Positions 54,632-64,000 of a stretch of 64,000 bases of DNA are shown here, piece by piece. Position numbers and translations under genes: made by a program. The stretch covers positions 121,458,001-121,522,000 of the forward strand of contig JBITNC010000001.1 of assembly GCA_050084985.1 (NCBI GenBank), written 5' to 3'. The notes beneath the pieces were generated by a model, which was not told where the DNA came from, did no database searches, and worked only from the letters and a program-made list of their open reading frames with translations. The number at the start of each line of letters is the position of its first letter. The first letter of the stretch is position 1. The stretch is from Nageia nagi (taxonomy: Eukaryota; Pinophyta).

Positions 54632-55971
54632 TAATATGGTTATAATATCCCAAATAAATATTTAACAATATTTTTTAACTTTCACTTTATACTTTCTATT
54701 GCATTATATTCAAATTTATTGAAAGTAAACATTTATTAAACATTTTTACTATAAATAGAAAAAGTCTTTGAATATCATTCTTCAACTATGTTCTTATAAA
54801 CTTTTAAAGGTTCTCTCTTTTAAAGCGGAAAATTACTTCAGCTCTTTAAAAATGATTTTTGTATACCTTTGATATTGTGCATTGTTTCATATCTTTCAAT
54901 TTTTTTTTTAAATTCTAAAAATATTTAAAATATAAATAAATATAGAAATGAAATCACACAAGTGTCCAAATTCAGTAAAATTTGTTTTGCAATTTTTTTA
55001 TCAAATTTAATTTATTGATAAAAAACAAAGAATCTTCAGTAAAAAACATATCACAACTATTATTGACTTCATTTAGACATTTTCTATAAAATCCTAATCA
55101 AGACAAGTTTTCATCTTCATATTATTTGTTTTACATTCTTCCTCCATTGTCAACAATTTCTTATCCTAGCCTTTTACAATTTCTTCTTCTAGCCTTCTCG
55201 TATTACCAGACAAATTCTTTTCGGTATTCTCATTCCAACCAATATGCATATTGACCTCAGTTTTTTAACTCCACCATAAACATTCCATTCACAAAAGGTA
55301 TGTTCTTTCTTGTTTTCATTTCTGTACATCCTTTACTTCGAACTATCTTCATCACCTTCGGCCATTCACATGAATACGTCTCATTTTTGGCTTCTACAAC
55401 ATCATAAACCTAACTTGTTGCATATCAATTCATTATTCAGGGGCAGAAAAAAATTATATATTATTGCTCAGTAAGCCTTTTGTGCTTTAAGTTGAATTAT
55501 TTGCATGTAGACAATAGAGGTTCTAACATGATTGATTGATATAAATAAAAAGAGCCAAATAATGCGATATAATGTGGGCGATCTGGAATAAACCACGAAG
55601 TCTAATGATAGATAGATAAGTGTTTTCACATCCTTTTAAATCCATTGGTTTATAGGACCTATCAAAGTTTTGTCCAGAAGTAAATATATATCAATTAAAT
55701 ATTTGAATAATTGTTTCTCATATCAACCAGACGTGCACACAGATGAATTCTTGAAATTTTTGCTCAGAGTGATAATATTGACTCAGAAGTATACCTATTT
55801 TCTATAGATACTGTATCCAGATGTATCCTTATCAAAGGGTTTGAAAATATGACGTATCCGTACTGAATATTGTATCCCTCCCATGGAAAAAAGACATGCA
55901 GATTAACAAGCTTTGGCAACAGTATTTTTTAACAGGTAATGTACATTATAAAAGACTTCAGATATGTTAAT
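54632..55971. other. intergenic DNA and probable 3' UTR of the Myb-like gene
   Basis: No coding supported. The part nearest 55972 is presumably the 3' UTR; I find no clear poly(A) signal. Confidence 0.45.
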
Positions 55972-57806
55972 CTACTTTACATTTTCAACTGAACGTTCAT
56001 CAGAAAGAATATTTTGTGTTGAACTGGACACATTTAGTTCTGAAGCATCAGGATTTGATCCTGCAATACATTCCATTTCTATATTTTTCTCATTATTCTT
56101 CTCATAGTGTGCCTCAAATTCGGTACTTTCATCAAGCTTACTCTTTTCACTGCATTCCTGATTTAACAGACTTCCATCGCGACCAAATGAGGAATGATCT
56201 TTTTCCAGCTCAATGCTTTTGTCATCTTTGACTTCAATACCATCATTCACTACAGTACTATCAGAGAAAACTGGGATAGATCCTAAGTCAGTGGAAACAT
56301 CTGTAGACTGACATGGCTCAACCATTTGACACAAGGAAATAGAAGCAGACAGAGAACTTGCAACACTTGCACAGATTTCAACAGCTGGTGAAACAGATGC
56401 TTTGGTTGACAATGATGCACCTTGATCATTAGGCATCTGATCAGTGGTGTTAGTTAGTGATGCATGCACAAGAAAGCTGGTACCAATTAATGGAGGTTTC
56501 AAATTCGAATCTGATTGAACAGTTTGCAATGCCTCTGAAACACATGGGCTAGTTTGAGACTTTGAATTTTGTATGCTAGAAAGAAAGGAGCATTGGATGA
56601 AGCACAGGTCACCTGAATTGCCTGACTTAGGGGTTGAATTTGAGAAGTATCACTGCTTTCTGAAGCTTGAGTTGCTGAAACAATTGTTGCTGATACAAGA
56701 TTAGTTCTAGAAGATTGGGAATTGATAGACCAGTTGTGGCAGCTTTCATTGCTGGACCCTTTGGTTGTGAAGCTGGTGATTTCTGAACACTTGTTGTTAT
56801 CCCTGAATAAACAGGCGGGGATGGAACAGACCCAGTTCGAAAATAATGCACATTTGGAGGCCTCATACTACCAGTACCACCTGAAGCCCTTGCACTGTTA
56901 CTGCCATTACTCATTCCACATATTGTCCCTGATTGAGATGCATATCCTGATTTTGAAAATGGAACTCCTACTCCAATATGAACAACACTTCCAGATTGTG
57001 CAGCTTTGAATAAAGATGCATGAGCTGATGCAGGAGCTATTCGTGCTCCGGCTGCAACTGCAGCAGCTTGGACCATTGGATGAGGACCACTTAATGTCAT
57101 AGAACTACCATGAACTATTCCTTCGCCAGTACCAGGTTGAGTAGATGGAGTATTCGCATATCTTCCAGGACCAGCACCAGGTAAGGACACAATCTTTATT
57201 GGTGTTGAAGCTGTTGCTGCAGCTGCAGTTGTGGCTGGGGGTGGCATAGGACTAATCAAGCGACCTATATTTGATTTATTTGCCACATGCTTTTGGTTTT
57301 TGGTCTAGACTTTACATAGGTGAGTGTAGCAGAGACACTTGGAGTACCAACAGTTCCGTGAAGGGGTCCTTGCTCTTGGCCTTGATTACCCTGTGATAAT
57401 TGTGATGCAAAGTTGTCTGGCCCTGCTACAGCAGATGATTGGATTAAAGAGATCCCTGTCACAGTTGAAGCCACTGGCAATATCGTTGAACTGCTTGATA
57501 CTGTCACAGATGCTGTTGCAGTTGAATTTGCAGCAACTGCAGAGATGAAAATGATGCATTCATTTTATTCATCTAAGAGTTGTTCCCAAGTGCTTGCAGT
57601 ACAACAACATAAAAAGTCAGAGATGCAATACCAGCCATTGTTGGAGCAACAGTCACATTGACACTGATGCCCGATGCTGAGCTTCCACTAAGTGCAACCG
57701 CCTGAACAGGAGACTGTAATGTGTCTACAGTTCGGACAAACTGCTTGAATTTCCGATAGGACCTTGATTCAAAACAACTCTGGCGTTTCCTGATAAGAGA
57801 CCATCT
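55972..57806 (-). CDS. Myb/SANT (homeodomain-like, DRMY1-like) protein, last exons, with two frame breaks
   Basis: Three minus-strand exons with standard splice sites: 57806-57632, 57536-56613 and 56532-55972. The introns (57631-57537, 95 bp; 56612-56533, 80 bp) start GT and end AG and join phases correctly. Exon one opens with RWSLIRKRQ, the third helix of a Myb/SANT domain. The middle exon has MVQAAAVAAGARIAPASAHA, SLFKAAQSGSVVHIGVG and NVHYFRTGS, which I associate with the DRMY1/At1g58220 family of plant nuclear Myb-like regulators. The last exon is Ser/Glu-rich and ends SDERSVENVK. Two single-base breaks disturb the middle exon: at the T5 run 57297-57301 and near 56716-56724. They mean either a pseudogene or base-call errors. 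Upstream exons are beyond the window, past a long intron. Confidence 0.68.
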
Positions 57807-57839
57807 CTGAAAGCATCGGAGAGCCAACATGAAAGGAAA

Positions 57840-59470
57840 CAGACATTAGCCATAACAGAAAATGAAATATAGCTCATGAAAAACTATTACAGTGAATGCT
57901 ACTAAGGAAGACCCTAAAAGTTAAACCCGTTAAAATAAAATAACACTGGAAAGAAATCTCAAATGCTCGCACAAGATATTAAGAGGTTCAAACTTTACAC
58001 TTTAGATTGCCAGTCAGATACAACTAACATTAAAGGACCAACTGTGAAACTGAAAATGGTTAGGCCTTTGAGCTGAACACAGCAAACTTCACTAGTTCTT
58101 AATATAACAAAATAAATGTAACTCAAGTGTAGCATCATTGTAGTGAACAATAAAAATGCAGATTCAAGAACATAAATGCTACTTAGGTGCACGTCGAATG
58201 ATAATACTTTACAGCATAATTTCAAAACACAATGTATATAGTAATATGATTTATGCCCTTGGAACTTGATTCTCTGCATCAGTATAAGTTGAAAATTTTG
58301 TCTCTGGTTCATTTCAAAACAGGACCAGAGGTTTCAATTTTGAATATGGTAATACACGAAAGGGGCAAAGTTGTGATTGCTTATTTTCTGTCAAAAGACG
58401 ATTATAATGTACACTACCTGGATTGTACCCTGTTATGTACAAATGTCTGTGATTAATAGTTATATTTGATAACTGGCCTGGAAAAGAAATTATGTTTGGA
58501 TAGTTATATTGGTTAAATGAGTGATTTCTGGGTTGCGTTATTTTTGGTCACATCGGGATCTTGTGGGTTAATTCAGAGATTATACAGGGAACTCATCATT
58601 TCAATAGCATCATAGGTCTAGACATCTAAATTAGTTACTTTACTAATTTAGTCATTACTGTATGATTATGTTCAAATTGTTCTATAATTCCTGAAAATAG
58701 CTATATTTGAATAAAACTGACATTTCCAATTGTTACAATCTAAACCAGCTATCATTGGCACCTTTGCTAGCCTCTAAGAATTATGCCCTGAAATCTCATC
58801 CGATTTAAAACCCCTATAAATCTAGCCTGATTGGACTGTCCAAAGTAGACCCCTGGTTCAAAATCATCTGAGGAAGCTTCTACTGGCCTGGTTTTGCATT
58901 TACACCACTAGCTCGCATCCTAAGGTCAGTAAAATATAAATTTATTGCATTTATTCATATTTAAGGCACTAGTATATCTCGTTTTACTCATCTAGATCTT
59001 TGAATATGGCCTTTCTCTCTTTTGCTCTAGATATTGCTATCTTGTGCTCTTGTAGTCTTATCTCCAATTCTTTTGCAGGTCAACAACCACCCAAATTCAG
59101 AATCTTGAGCAACAAATCCTTGTCCAACAGGTAGATAAAAAACCAAGATGATGACAACATTTTAGAGTGTCAGACAATGTCTCTGCAAAATTGAGCACCA
59201 CAAATCACTTTTCAGCTAGTCAGCAAAAACAATTATTCCCATGTTTGATTATAGCTTCAACAGAAAATGATAGGGCAAATCGATAGAGGTACCACATTGC
59301 ATTATTAAACCAAATAAATATGACATGAGAGTGTTTGATTATTAATAGACTCGGCTATAACCACTTTATATAATTATATGAATAACTGCATTGTTTTAAG
59401 GTCAGAATATTATTTAACACCATGTTAATGACACAAAGTGATACAAAATCACACTTATATCTGAGCTTGA
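57840..59470. other. intron sequence without recognised elements
   Basis: Less repetitive than the left part of the window. Short frames at 58312-57995 (-) and 58253-58456 (+) have no motif. Confidence 0.45.
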
Positions 59471-59489
59471 AAAACTTGTTAGGACTCGG

Positions 59490-59800
59490 TGGTTTGGTGA
59501 AAATCTCTATGATCTAATCTTGTGTCATTGAATAATGACAAGAACTCTCTTCATCATCAATGAATTGGCAGATGTAATGGTGATGAATGTCAATGTGTTT
59601 AGTTCTGGAATGATAAAAAGGATTTTTCACCAAGTTGAAAATCTAAAAGACATACAAAAGTCTTCTTAACCATTCTTCCTCACAAGCTGCACTAACTACT
59701 TATTTGTACTCTGCTTCAATGGAAGATAAAGAAACTATGGGTTTAGTCTCTCTGCAAAGCCACTGAACCTGAGCTGTGAAATACCCTTTATAATTCACTT
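59490..59800 (-). pseudogene. copia RNase H
   Basis: The minus strand reads PIVSLSSIEAEYK (near 59690-59730, with the catalytic Glu of EAEY), VVSAACEEEWLRRLLY, RTKHIDIHHHYICQF (near 59570-59620) and the terminal IIEIFTKPP (near 59490). These are the most conserved landmarks of copia RNase H. A few stops interrupt. It would degrade the RNA strand. Confidence 0.9.
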
Positions 59801-60169
59801 CCAATCATTAACTAACCCAGCACAATCTCAGTCTATATACCATGTTACTAAATGACAAATTCAATTATGAAATATCAGAATAGCCTCTTCTCCAATTGCT
59901 AATACTTTTATCATTGATCCTGCCATAAGACAAGAAAGATAGTTAACTACAAATCATCAATCTGGTTTTGTGGGTGAAAAATAGATCAAGCTGCTCAATA
60001 ATCAATGATAAACCAACTCTTGGACTGATGTAGCAAGAGGATTGGCATGATGCATCTGAAACTTCACTAATAAAGTTTGGGATACTATTGTTTGAGACAA
60101 AAGTAAAATCATCGTACCAAAACAACTGTTCACTAGGCAGCATTTTAAGAGGCCCAAATCTGTCATGTC

Positions 60170-60335
60170 AAAAGCACTTGAAAAAAAAACTTCACCTAAT
60201 CAATCACAACAATTTCACTCCTAGTGATAATAAGATCATCAACATAAATAATGATGATCATAATGTTATCATTTGTCCTATTGACATAGAGAGTTGGTTC
60301 AAAAGGATTCCTGAAACATGAACTTTTTAGATACT
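60170..60335 (-). pseudogene. copia RT, active-site part
   Basis: The minus strand reads NPFEPTLYVNRTNDN and IIYVDDLIITRSE: the EPTLYVK block and the YVDD catalytic motif of copia RT, both intact, near 60305 and 60250. Downstream of it the frame breaks. Upstream the homology stops abruptly at about 60335, where an inserted segment begins. Confidence 0.88.
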
Positions 60336-61189
60336 TTAGACAAAAATAAAAGACAATGTATTAAAATATCTTGTCTACAAAAGAAGACAAAATTTATAGT
60401 AATATGCTAAAGAAATTTATAGCAATATGCAGGGTTCAAGATACAGGAGGGTGGAGGATTGGAGGCTTGCTGATGGACAGCTTGTCATCTTTGATGAAGA
60501 ACCGTAGCCAAATGACAAATTTGGACAATTCTGGAAGATGATTCTAAAAATGAAAATTCTGAAGACAATTATGCTTTCAGATGATGTTAAAGCTGACAAA
60601 CAGACATTTCAAAGTGATCCAGATCAAATGCACATGTCACTAAACGCCAGGATCAAAATGCCCATGCTTTTGGATGACAGTGTTAAAGCACTGGGCATTT
60701 TGGGATGGCACACCAGAACGTCGGGTGTTTTGGGATGCCTCATCATAATGCTGGATGCTTTGGCAAGGTCAACTGACCTAGATTGTGCTACTTTCAGGAA
60801 GTGCAATTCTATCTCTTTTAATGATCTGCTAATGCATGTGACTAGATCTTGTGGAGAAATCTAAGAATTGTTGGGTCAAGGATAAAAGGGAAAGATGCCC
60901 CAGCTAGATGATTCTGCTATGATGATAGAAGATTGTAGCTGATCGCTGATAATAATTGCCTTCTTGTTTTCCATTTTATCTATCCCTCAAAATGAGCATT
61001 TGGGAGTGCTTTACATAGATTTGCTAAATTTGATTTTGGATCCACCTAGATGGACCCATATCAAGTAATGTGCATATAAGATAATGCTAACTTTGAGGAT
61101 TTCACTTAAGTTAGCTTAGAATAACCCAAAATGGGCCCAAATTGATATTTTGCATATATCACTTGAACAAAGTCATTATTGATAGTTAA
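60336..61189. other. segment of about 0.86 kb inserted in the copia RT
   Basis: Interrupts RT where fewer than about 60 bases are expected between LKQA and EPTLYV. Richer in G+C; on the plus strand an open frame at 60538-60864. It includes three imperfect copies of a unit of about 30 bp around (G/C)TGGGCATTTTGGGATGGCA (60690-60770). No terminal inverted repeat was found by eye. Identity unknown. Confidence 0.5.
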
Positions 61190-61640
61190 AATACAAAGTA
61201 AAATGTCCACAGATACCAATCAATTGTGATGTCTCGAGCTCAAAGAGCCTGCTTCAATGCATGCAAAGACTTTATCAAACTACAAACCAAACCTTCCTTT
61301 CTATGAACTTGAAAATCCTATCGCTGCATCATGTATCCCTACTCATCCAAATCCCCATTCAAATAGGCTGTCTTCACTTGTATTTGATATATCTTCTATC
61401 CAAACTGGGTAGCAATGATGATTATTGAACTTATGGTCACAAGCTTGGCAATCAGAGCAAACACTTGTTTATAGTCCACTCTCTCCTAGTAAGCATCTTC
61501 CTGGCCATAAAACGAGCCTAGTATTTAATAATTTATCCAAAGACACATCTGTTTGAAATTTGACCTTGTAAACCCCTTTCAACTTCCCTTCTACTTGCTC
61601 ATATATGCTAAGATCCAAATAAAATTAAAACAATTGGTCA
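61190..61640 (-). pseudogene. copia RT, first half
   Basis: Minus-strand pieces, with shifts: LKGVYKVKFQTDVSLDKLL (start of RT, near 61550-61585), a LVLWPGRCL piece replacing LVAKGF, then YPVWIEDI and SEDSLFEWG equivalents of the QMDVKTAFLNG block (near 61350-61420), and SLHALKQAL (near 61235). Order and spacing agree with copia RT. Heavily decayed. Confidence 0.78.
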
Positions 61641-62939
61641 CAGAGTGAAATTGACATGCTTTCAATTATGGACAATCTATTTGTCTTAACTCCTTGTCCA
61701 TATCTCATGTTGTGCATATGGCAACTCGTAATCCTGGGCATTCTCAAAAGTGGACTAGTACCATGATTGTCACCTCTGATAAACTTGTTGCAAAGGTGGA
61801 ATTTGAGCGGTTTCCTACTTCCGTTGAGCAGTATAAGTTCGTCTTTTGAACTCCATTCATGTTGATTAGACCTCACAAAAACTATAAAAACTGGACAAAG
61901 GTGTGTTTAATTCAACAAAATCAAAGCAACAATAACTATCCAAAGAGCTTTTTGCAATACTAAAAAAGAACATCTCTACAACCACAAACTTGTTAGTGGA
62001 AACATCTAATAACTTATGGGCCTTTTCTTTTCATTTCGTATCCAATTTTATCTATTTTCCATTATATACAAAAGCAAAAGCTATATTACAAGATGATTTA
62101 GACCCGAGGAGAGCTGGTGGACAGCACCAAAGAAACAACACAGAAAGCATTATTGGAACATTGAACTGTGGTAATCTCTGTTCCGAATCAGATGACAGAG
62201 GGGATTAAGTCATAAAAGAATCAATTCTGAGCAGTCTAATAAAACAGACTCCTAAACCAATTGTAACTGTCATCTGCAGTTGTTTGGTATGTTTCATTCA
62301 TATATATATACATACACACTCACTGTCAGGTAGTAAACATAACTTAAGGGACGACCATGGGTCATTCCTAGTCTCTGTAATAACTAATAGGATAGTACTA
62401 GCTATTTTCTGTGAGGAGCTTGTTTTTCCTTTTGTTTTATGTAACATGTAATAGAAGACAAGTATAATACAAAATAGGTGTGTACAATGATGATGTACAT
62501 GTGTATGGATGGATGATTTCATTATACAATTAGATTCCATTTATGGGTAAAGTGTGTCAAATACCTTTATGTGTATATGACATCCACAATACGGAAGGTA
62601 GAGGATAATTAGAACAAGCTGGTTAGTACTTGCAATTTAAACATTACGTGACTACCTGTCTTAAGATGTAAATACACAACAGATATTCATAAATGATCAG
62701 TTGCTGCTACTTGGCCCTTGTTAGGGGTAAGGTTAGAGTGGTCAACTGCGGTCTATTTTGTCTGAAAATTTGCCAAAAGTGAAGATGCACTTAGATCATG
62801 AGGTTTCCACCTAGACCACGTTCCCTCACTTGGAAATCCCTTCAGAACTTTGCAAGAACTGTTCAGCAAATAAACAGCTGTTTGTACTGATCCAACCTAG
62901 TACTTCTATGATACACTACATACACTTGTGATTTCTACC
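61641..62939. other. region between copia RT and integrase, no motif
   Basis: A minus-strand open frame at 61876-61625 (83 residues) may be the linker between IN and RT; no family motif. A (TA)/(CA)-rich spot lies at 62300-62325. Nothing else supported. Confidence 0.45.
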
Positions 62940-63370
62940 ACAATGCGGTTTCCATGTTCCACAAACTTGTTTTGTTTTAAGATTTATAGAACAACATATT
63001 CCCTCCATAGCCCGCTATTTGCATAACTGAGAGCATCTCAACCCATTCATATGCCTACCAATCTGATTTCCTACTGAGTTGTTGAAAACAACAAAATGTG
63101 CAAAGCAATCTTACAACTTCTTAAGGAAGTAAACCCACATTTCTTAGAAAAATAATCAACAAGGAGAAAAAAGAACCTTCGTCTTGCTGCTGCTTTAAGT
63201 GCATTCATTGGACCACAAACACCTGTACACACCAAATCTAGAATCCTCTCTGTCCTTTTTTTTTCCAGACTGAAATACCTAACTATGTAACTGAGTATCC
63301 TGCATAAATACTTTGAGACTCTTGTATTGTAGGCTTGCCCATACACCATGTTTGCATTGCTCAATGTTTG
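62940..63370 (-). pseudogene. copia integrase core, degenerate
   Basis: A clean minus-strand frame 63364-63071 contains RILDLVCTGVCGPMNAL (near 63180-63250; D of the LVHTDVCGPM motif reads Gly) and FFFLLVDYFSKKCGF (near 63125-63175; second block with Asp). Beyond 63071, in other frames, VGNQIGRHMNGLRCS and a G-EY-like piece (near 62985-63060) represent the RSDNGGEF block in decayed form. This is the core that joins cDNA to the chromosome. Confidence 0.8.
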
Positions 63371-64000
63371 CAGATACTATAGATTAAGGTGATAGTTGTC
63401 GTTTACCTGCACAGCCAAAGCCTTTGTTCCCTCTAATTCTGAGTCAACAAATCTATACAAAAACTCATTCCTTATATAGCGAGAACTATATTCTTTAATG
63501 TATCCTTCAGTTTACACATATTTGCACTAAACATTACATCCAAATTTGGATCTTCCTTGATTTCACTAACGGACAACAAATAATTATCGTATCTAAGAAC
63601 ATAAAACAAATTATTCCATCACCTAATGCAACACAATCCGAAACGAAATCTCTAGTGTGTAAGACAAAATTAAGATACAAGTCTTTCCGGTTTGTGATAT
63701 GCTTGAATGCCCTTGAGTGAAGTCTAAGAAATAGATGCAGATGTGGGTGCTTCTACTCAATAAGCCACAAAGAAAACTTCTCGCTAGATTCCTCCTTCCA
63801 TTCCACAATCTTTACTTGTTGTTGAACCCTTTTTTGAGTAAAGTTATAAAGCCACTTTCAGCATTCCTTTTTCAGGCACCCAAATCTATGATAGGAAAAA
63901 TCTTTAGAGTTTCGCTCTGTAACATCAATCTTTTGACCATCTTCCAATAGGCTGAGGTGTTTTACCTTTTCTCATGCACTTGGCTGAAAAAGAATGCTCA
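63371..64000. other. right edge, unassigned
   Basis: May include the decayed gag/protease of the copia relic. No motif that I can support on either strand. Confidence 0.4.

Larger units (their letters stand above)
59480..63370 (-). mobile_element. Ty1/copia element relic within the intron
   Basis: On the minus strand, in copia order: integrase (63370-62940), RT first half (61640-61190), RT with YVDD (60335-60170), RNase H (59800-59490). IN precedes RT, which distinguishes copia from gypsy. RT is split by about 0.86 kb of other DNA. LTRs, gag and protease are not recognised. Confidence 0.82.
57807..64000 (-). other. intron of the Myb-like gene, open at the right edge
   Basis: The acceptor is TGCTTTCAG with its G at 57807. 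No further exon of this gene is recognised up to 64000, so the intron exceeds 6 kb. It contains the copia relic below. This depends on the gene model being right. Confidence 0.5.

Noticed and set aside
56722-57661. Several plus-strand open frames over the Myb-like exons
   Set aside because: Shadows of the minus-strand coding sequence, which has splice sites and family motifs.
1-64000. tRNA, rRNA or snRNA genes
   Set aside because: No cloverleaf boxes or conserved rRNA blocks seen by eye; a covariance-model scan was not possible here.

Overview
The window is nuclear DNA of a seed plant: AT-rich, no bacterial-style operons, one spliced host gene and, over most of its length, old LTR retrotransposons nested in one another. 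The depth of decay, the abundance of Tat-like Ty3/gypsy relics and a very long intron carrying a copia relic suggest a large genome such as a gymnosperm's; this is inference. No intact autonomous transposon is visible. Most pol domains are readable only by switching frame across stops, many of which fit C-to-T decay.

Layout. 1-5241: minus-strand Ty3/gypsy element (IN start, RNase H, RT, PR, gag, PBS, 317-bp LTR), running off the left edge. It sits inside the RT of a plus-strand Tat-like element (5242-10288: RT end, RNase H, second archaeal-type RNase H, IN, 3' UTR, PPT, 1.17-kb LTR). 10430-11890: minus-strand pentatricopeptide-repeat (PPR) pseudogene. 12715-27250: minus-strand LTR element C without recognisable gag or pol but with an unknown ORF and a tandem-repeat-rich 3' UTR. 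Inside C, about 18.4-26.3 kb, is element D: a gag, no visible pol, and an antisense plant-mobile-domain (PMD) gene. 27.47-28.17 kb: LINE reverse transcriptase relic.

29.1-51 kb is a mosaic of family B (LTRs ending TATAACA, PPT AGTGGGGCAT) in direct and inverted orientation. It is interrupted by element E (32181-45355), a 13.2-kb minus-strand Tat-like element with paired 1.88-kb LTRs. In E the archaeal-type RNase H lies between PR and RT, and a further ORF region follows IN. 50.9-51.8 kb is a large inverted duplication around a coding-like spacer, followed by long (TA)n and (CA)n runs.

53685-54622 is a 938-bp Mutator-like element with a perfect 9-bp target duplication and matching termini. 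It carries a fragment resembling the membrane (PGG-type) end of an ankyrin-repeat protein, so it is a probable Pack-MULE. 55972-57806 holds the last exons of a minus-strand Myb/SANT (DRMY1-like) gene with clear splice sites but two single-base frame breaks. Its upstream intron runs off the right edge and contains a minus-strand copia relic (59.5-63.4 kb) whose RT is split by about 0.86 kb of unrelated sequence.

How the parts relate: the genes do not form a pathway. The host content is one Myb-like gene, one dead PPR gene and one transposed PGG fragment. The rest records repeated insertion, capture and rearrangement by retrotransposons, with several tandem arrays seeded in Tat-type 3' UTRs.
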